From Zoogloeaceae bacterium (GTDB taxonomy: Bacteria > Pseudomonadota > Gammaproteobacteria > Burkholderiales > Rhodocyclaceae): 13,642 nucleotides of DNA. The DNA is taken from assembly GCA_031278735.1 (NCBI GenBank), contig JAITJU010000176.1:1-13642 (forward strand), in the 5' to 3' direction. A program made the translations under genes and the position numbers. Shown one piece after another: positions 13,104 through 13,642 of the stretch. The notes beneath the pieces are model-generated. The model had not been told where the DNA came from. It did no database searches and saw only the letters and a program-made list of their open reading frames with translations. The first letter of the stretch is position 1. Every line of letters begins with the position of its first letter.

Positions 13104-13642
13104 GGCGCGCCTCTCGACGGCGGCGCAAGCGCCGCCGCGTCCTGGAAATCCGCCTCGTCATCGACCTCGATTTCCGGGCTGTCCTCCTGCAAGATGGCCA
13201 TTTCCGTGCGCTTGTTCAGCACCACGATGCTGATGCGCCGATTGATGGGGTTCAGGGGATCGTTCGGGTCGAACAGCACGGAAGACGACAGCCCCACCAC
13301 CCGCAGCACCTTGAGATCATCCATGCCCGCGCTCACCAGTTCGCGCCTTGAGGCGTTGGCGCGGTTGGCGGAAAGCTCCCAGTTGGAAAAACTCTGCTGG
13401 CCGCCGGAAAACTGCGCCGCGTCCGTATGTCCGGCCAGACTGATGCGATACGGCACCTCGTTCAGCACCTGTCCAATCTCGCGCAGGATGTCGCGCGTAT
13501 ACGGCTTCAACTGGTCGCTGGCGAGATCGAACATCGGGCGATTCCGCTCATCGACGATCTGGATGCGCAGTCCCTCGGACGTGATGTCCAGCTTCAATTG
13601 TTCCTTGAACACCCGCAATTGCGGCGTGTCGTCGATCAATTC
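13100..13642 (-). CDS. motB: Flagellar stator protein MotB, C-terminal part (5' end outside window)
   Basis: These 180 residues are the C-terminal part of MotB, the stator subunit that binds peptidoglycan and holds the MotA/MotB ion channel in place. The OmpA-like domain is complete: LRIQIVDERNRPMFDLASDQ (25-44), LAGHTD (69-74), and FSNWELSANRANASRRELVS (85-104), then VLRVVGLSSS and NRRISIVVLNKR. The NWELSxxRAxxxRREL pattern is the MotB peptidoglycan-binding signature. The frame continues past base 13642, so the transmembrane helix with the ion-carrying aspartate is not visible. A TTG near 13639 is an internal leucine codon. The tail of about 30 residues is acidic (SPEIEVDDEADFQD). The stop overlaps the cheR start by four bases. 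It could in principle be a MotD-like paralogue, which would need the N-terminal part to settle. Confidence 0.93.
   Translation of the reverse strand, partial: ELIDDTPQLRVFKEQLKLDITSEGLRIQIVDERNRPMFDLASDQLKPYTRDILREIGQVLNEVPYRISLAGHTDAAQFSGGQQSFSNWELSANRANASRRELVSAGMDDLKVLRVVGLSSSVLFDPNDPLNPINRRISIVVLNKRTEMAILQEDSPEIEVDDEADFQDAAALAPPSRGAP

Noticed and set aside
1..13642. CRISPR array, tRNA or rRNA genes, insertion sequences, integrase, attachment sites
   Set aside because: I saw no regularly spaced repeats, no cloverleaf-like sequence with a CCA end, no transposase or recombinase motifs and no flanking direct repeats. Short or degenerate elements could escape reading by eye.

Overview
The window reads as chromosomal DNA of a GC-rich, motile Gram-negative bacterium, most likely a betaproteobacterium. 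Three things point there: a tyrA gene followed by an aroA-cmk gene fusion, a DUF4124-like periplasmic coiled-coil protein, and a chemotaxis cluster with CheZ and tandem CheV proteins. The order cannot be fixed from sequence reading alone; Rhodocyclales or a neighbouring group is a guess. Apart from one small regulator gene, every gene lies on the minus strand, so the biological order runs from high to low coordinates.

Right part (13642 to 5818): a flagellar motor and chemotaxis cluster. It runs from the 3' part of motB through cheR, cheB, two tandem cheV genes, cheY and cheZ to cheA. MotB anchors the stator to peptidoglycan. CheR and CheB methylate and demethylate receptors. CheA is the histidine kinase, CheY carries phosphate to the flagellar switch, CheZ removes it, and the CheV proteins couple receptors to CheA. 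No cheW, cheD or receptor gene is present here. A textbook intrinsic terminator sits between cheR and cheB and may split the cluster into two transcripts. CheA lacks a recognisable CheY-docking (P2) domain.

Middle part (about 5581 to 1819): a gene for an exported coiled-coil protein, then a promoter-like site, then tyrA (prephenate dehydrogenase) overlapping by 4 bases the fused aroA-cmk gene (EPSP synthase plus cytidylate kinase). This joins two aromatic amino acid steps with pyrimidine nucleotide supply. The AroA half has serine where most class I enzymes have the proline whose change to serine lowers glyphosate sensitivity. The rpsA gene that commonly follows cmk is not next to it.

Left part (1 to 1732): an accessory-looking segment, visibly less GC-rich in places. 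It holds a small plus-strand XRE-family repressor with a near-perfect palindromic operator before it. On the minus strand are a small secreted coiled-coil protein, a 274-residue protein of unknown function with a probable winged-helix start, and the first 18 codons of a gene leaving the window.

I found no tRNA, rRNA, CRISPR array, transposase or clear attachment site. The conserved genes are well-known families. What is least explained is the left accessory segment and the regulatory punctuation in the che cluster and the tyrA leader.
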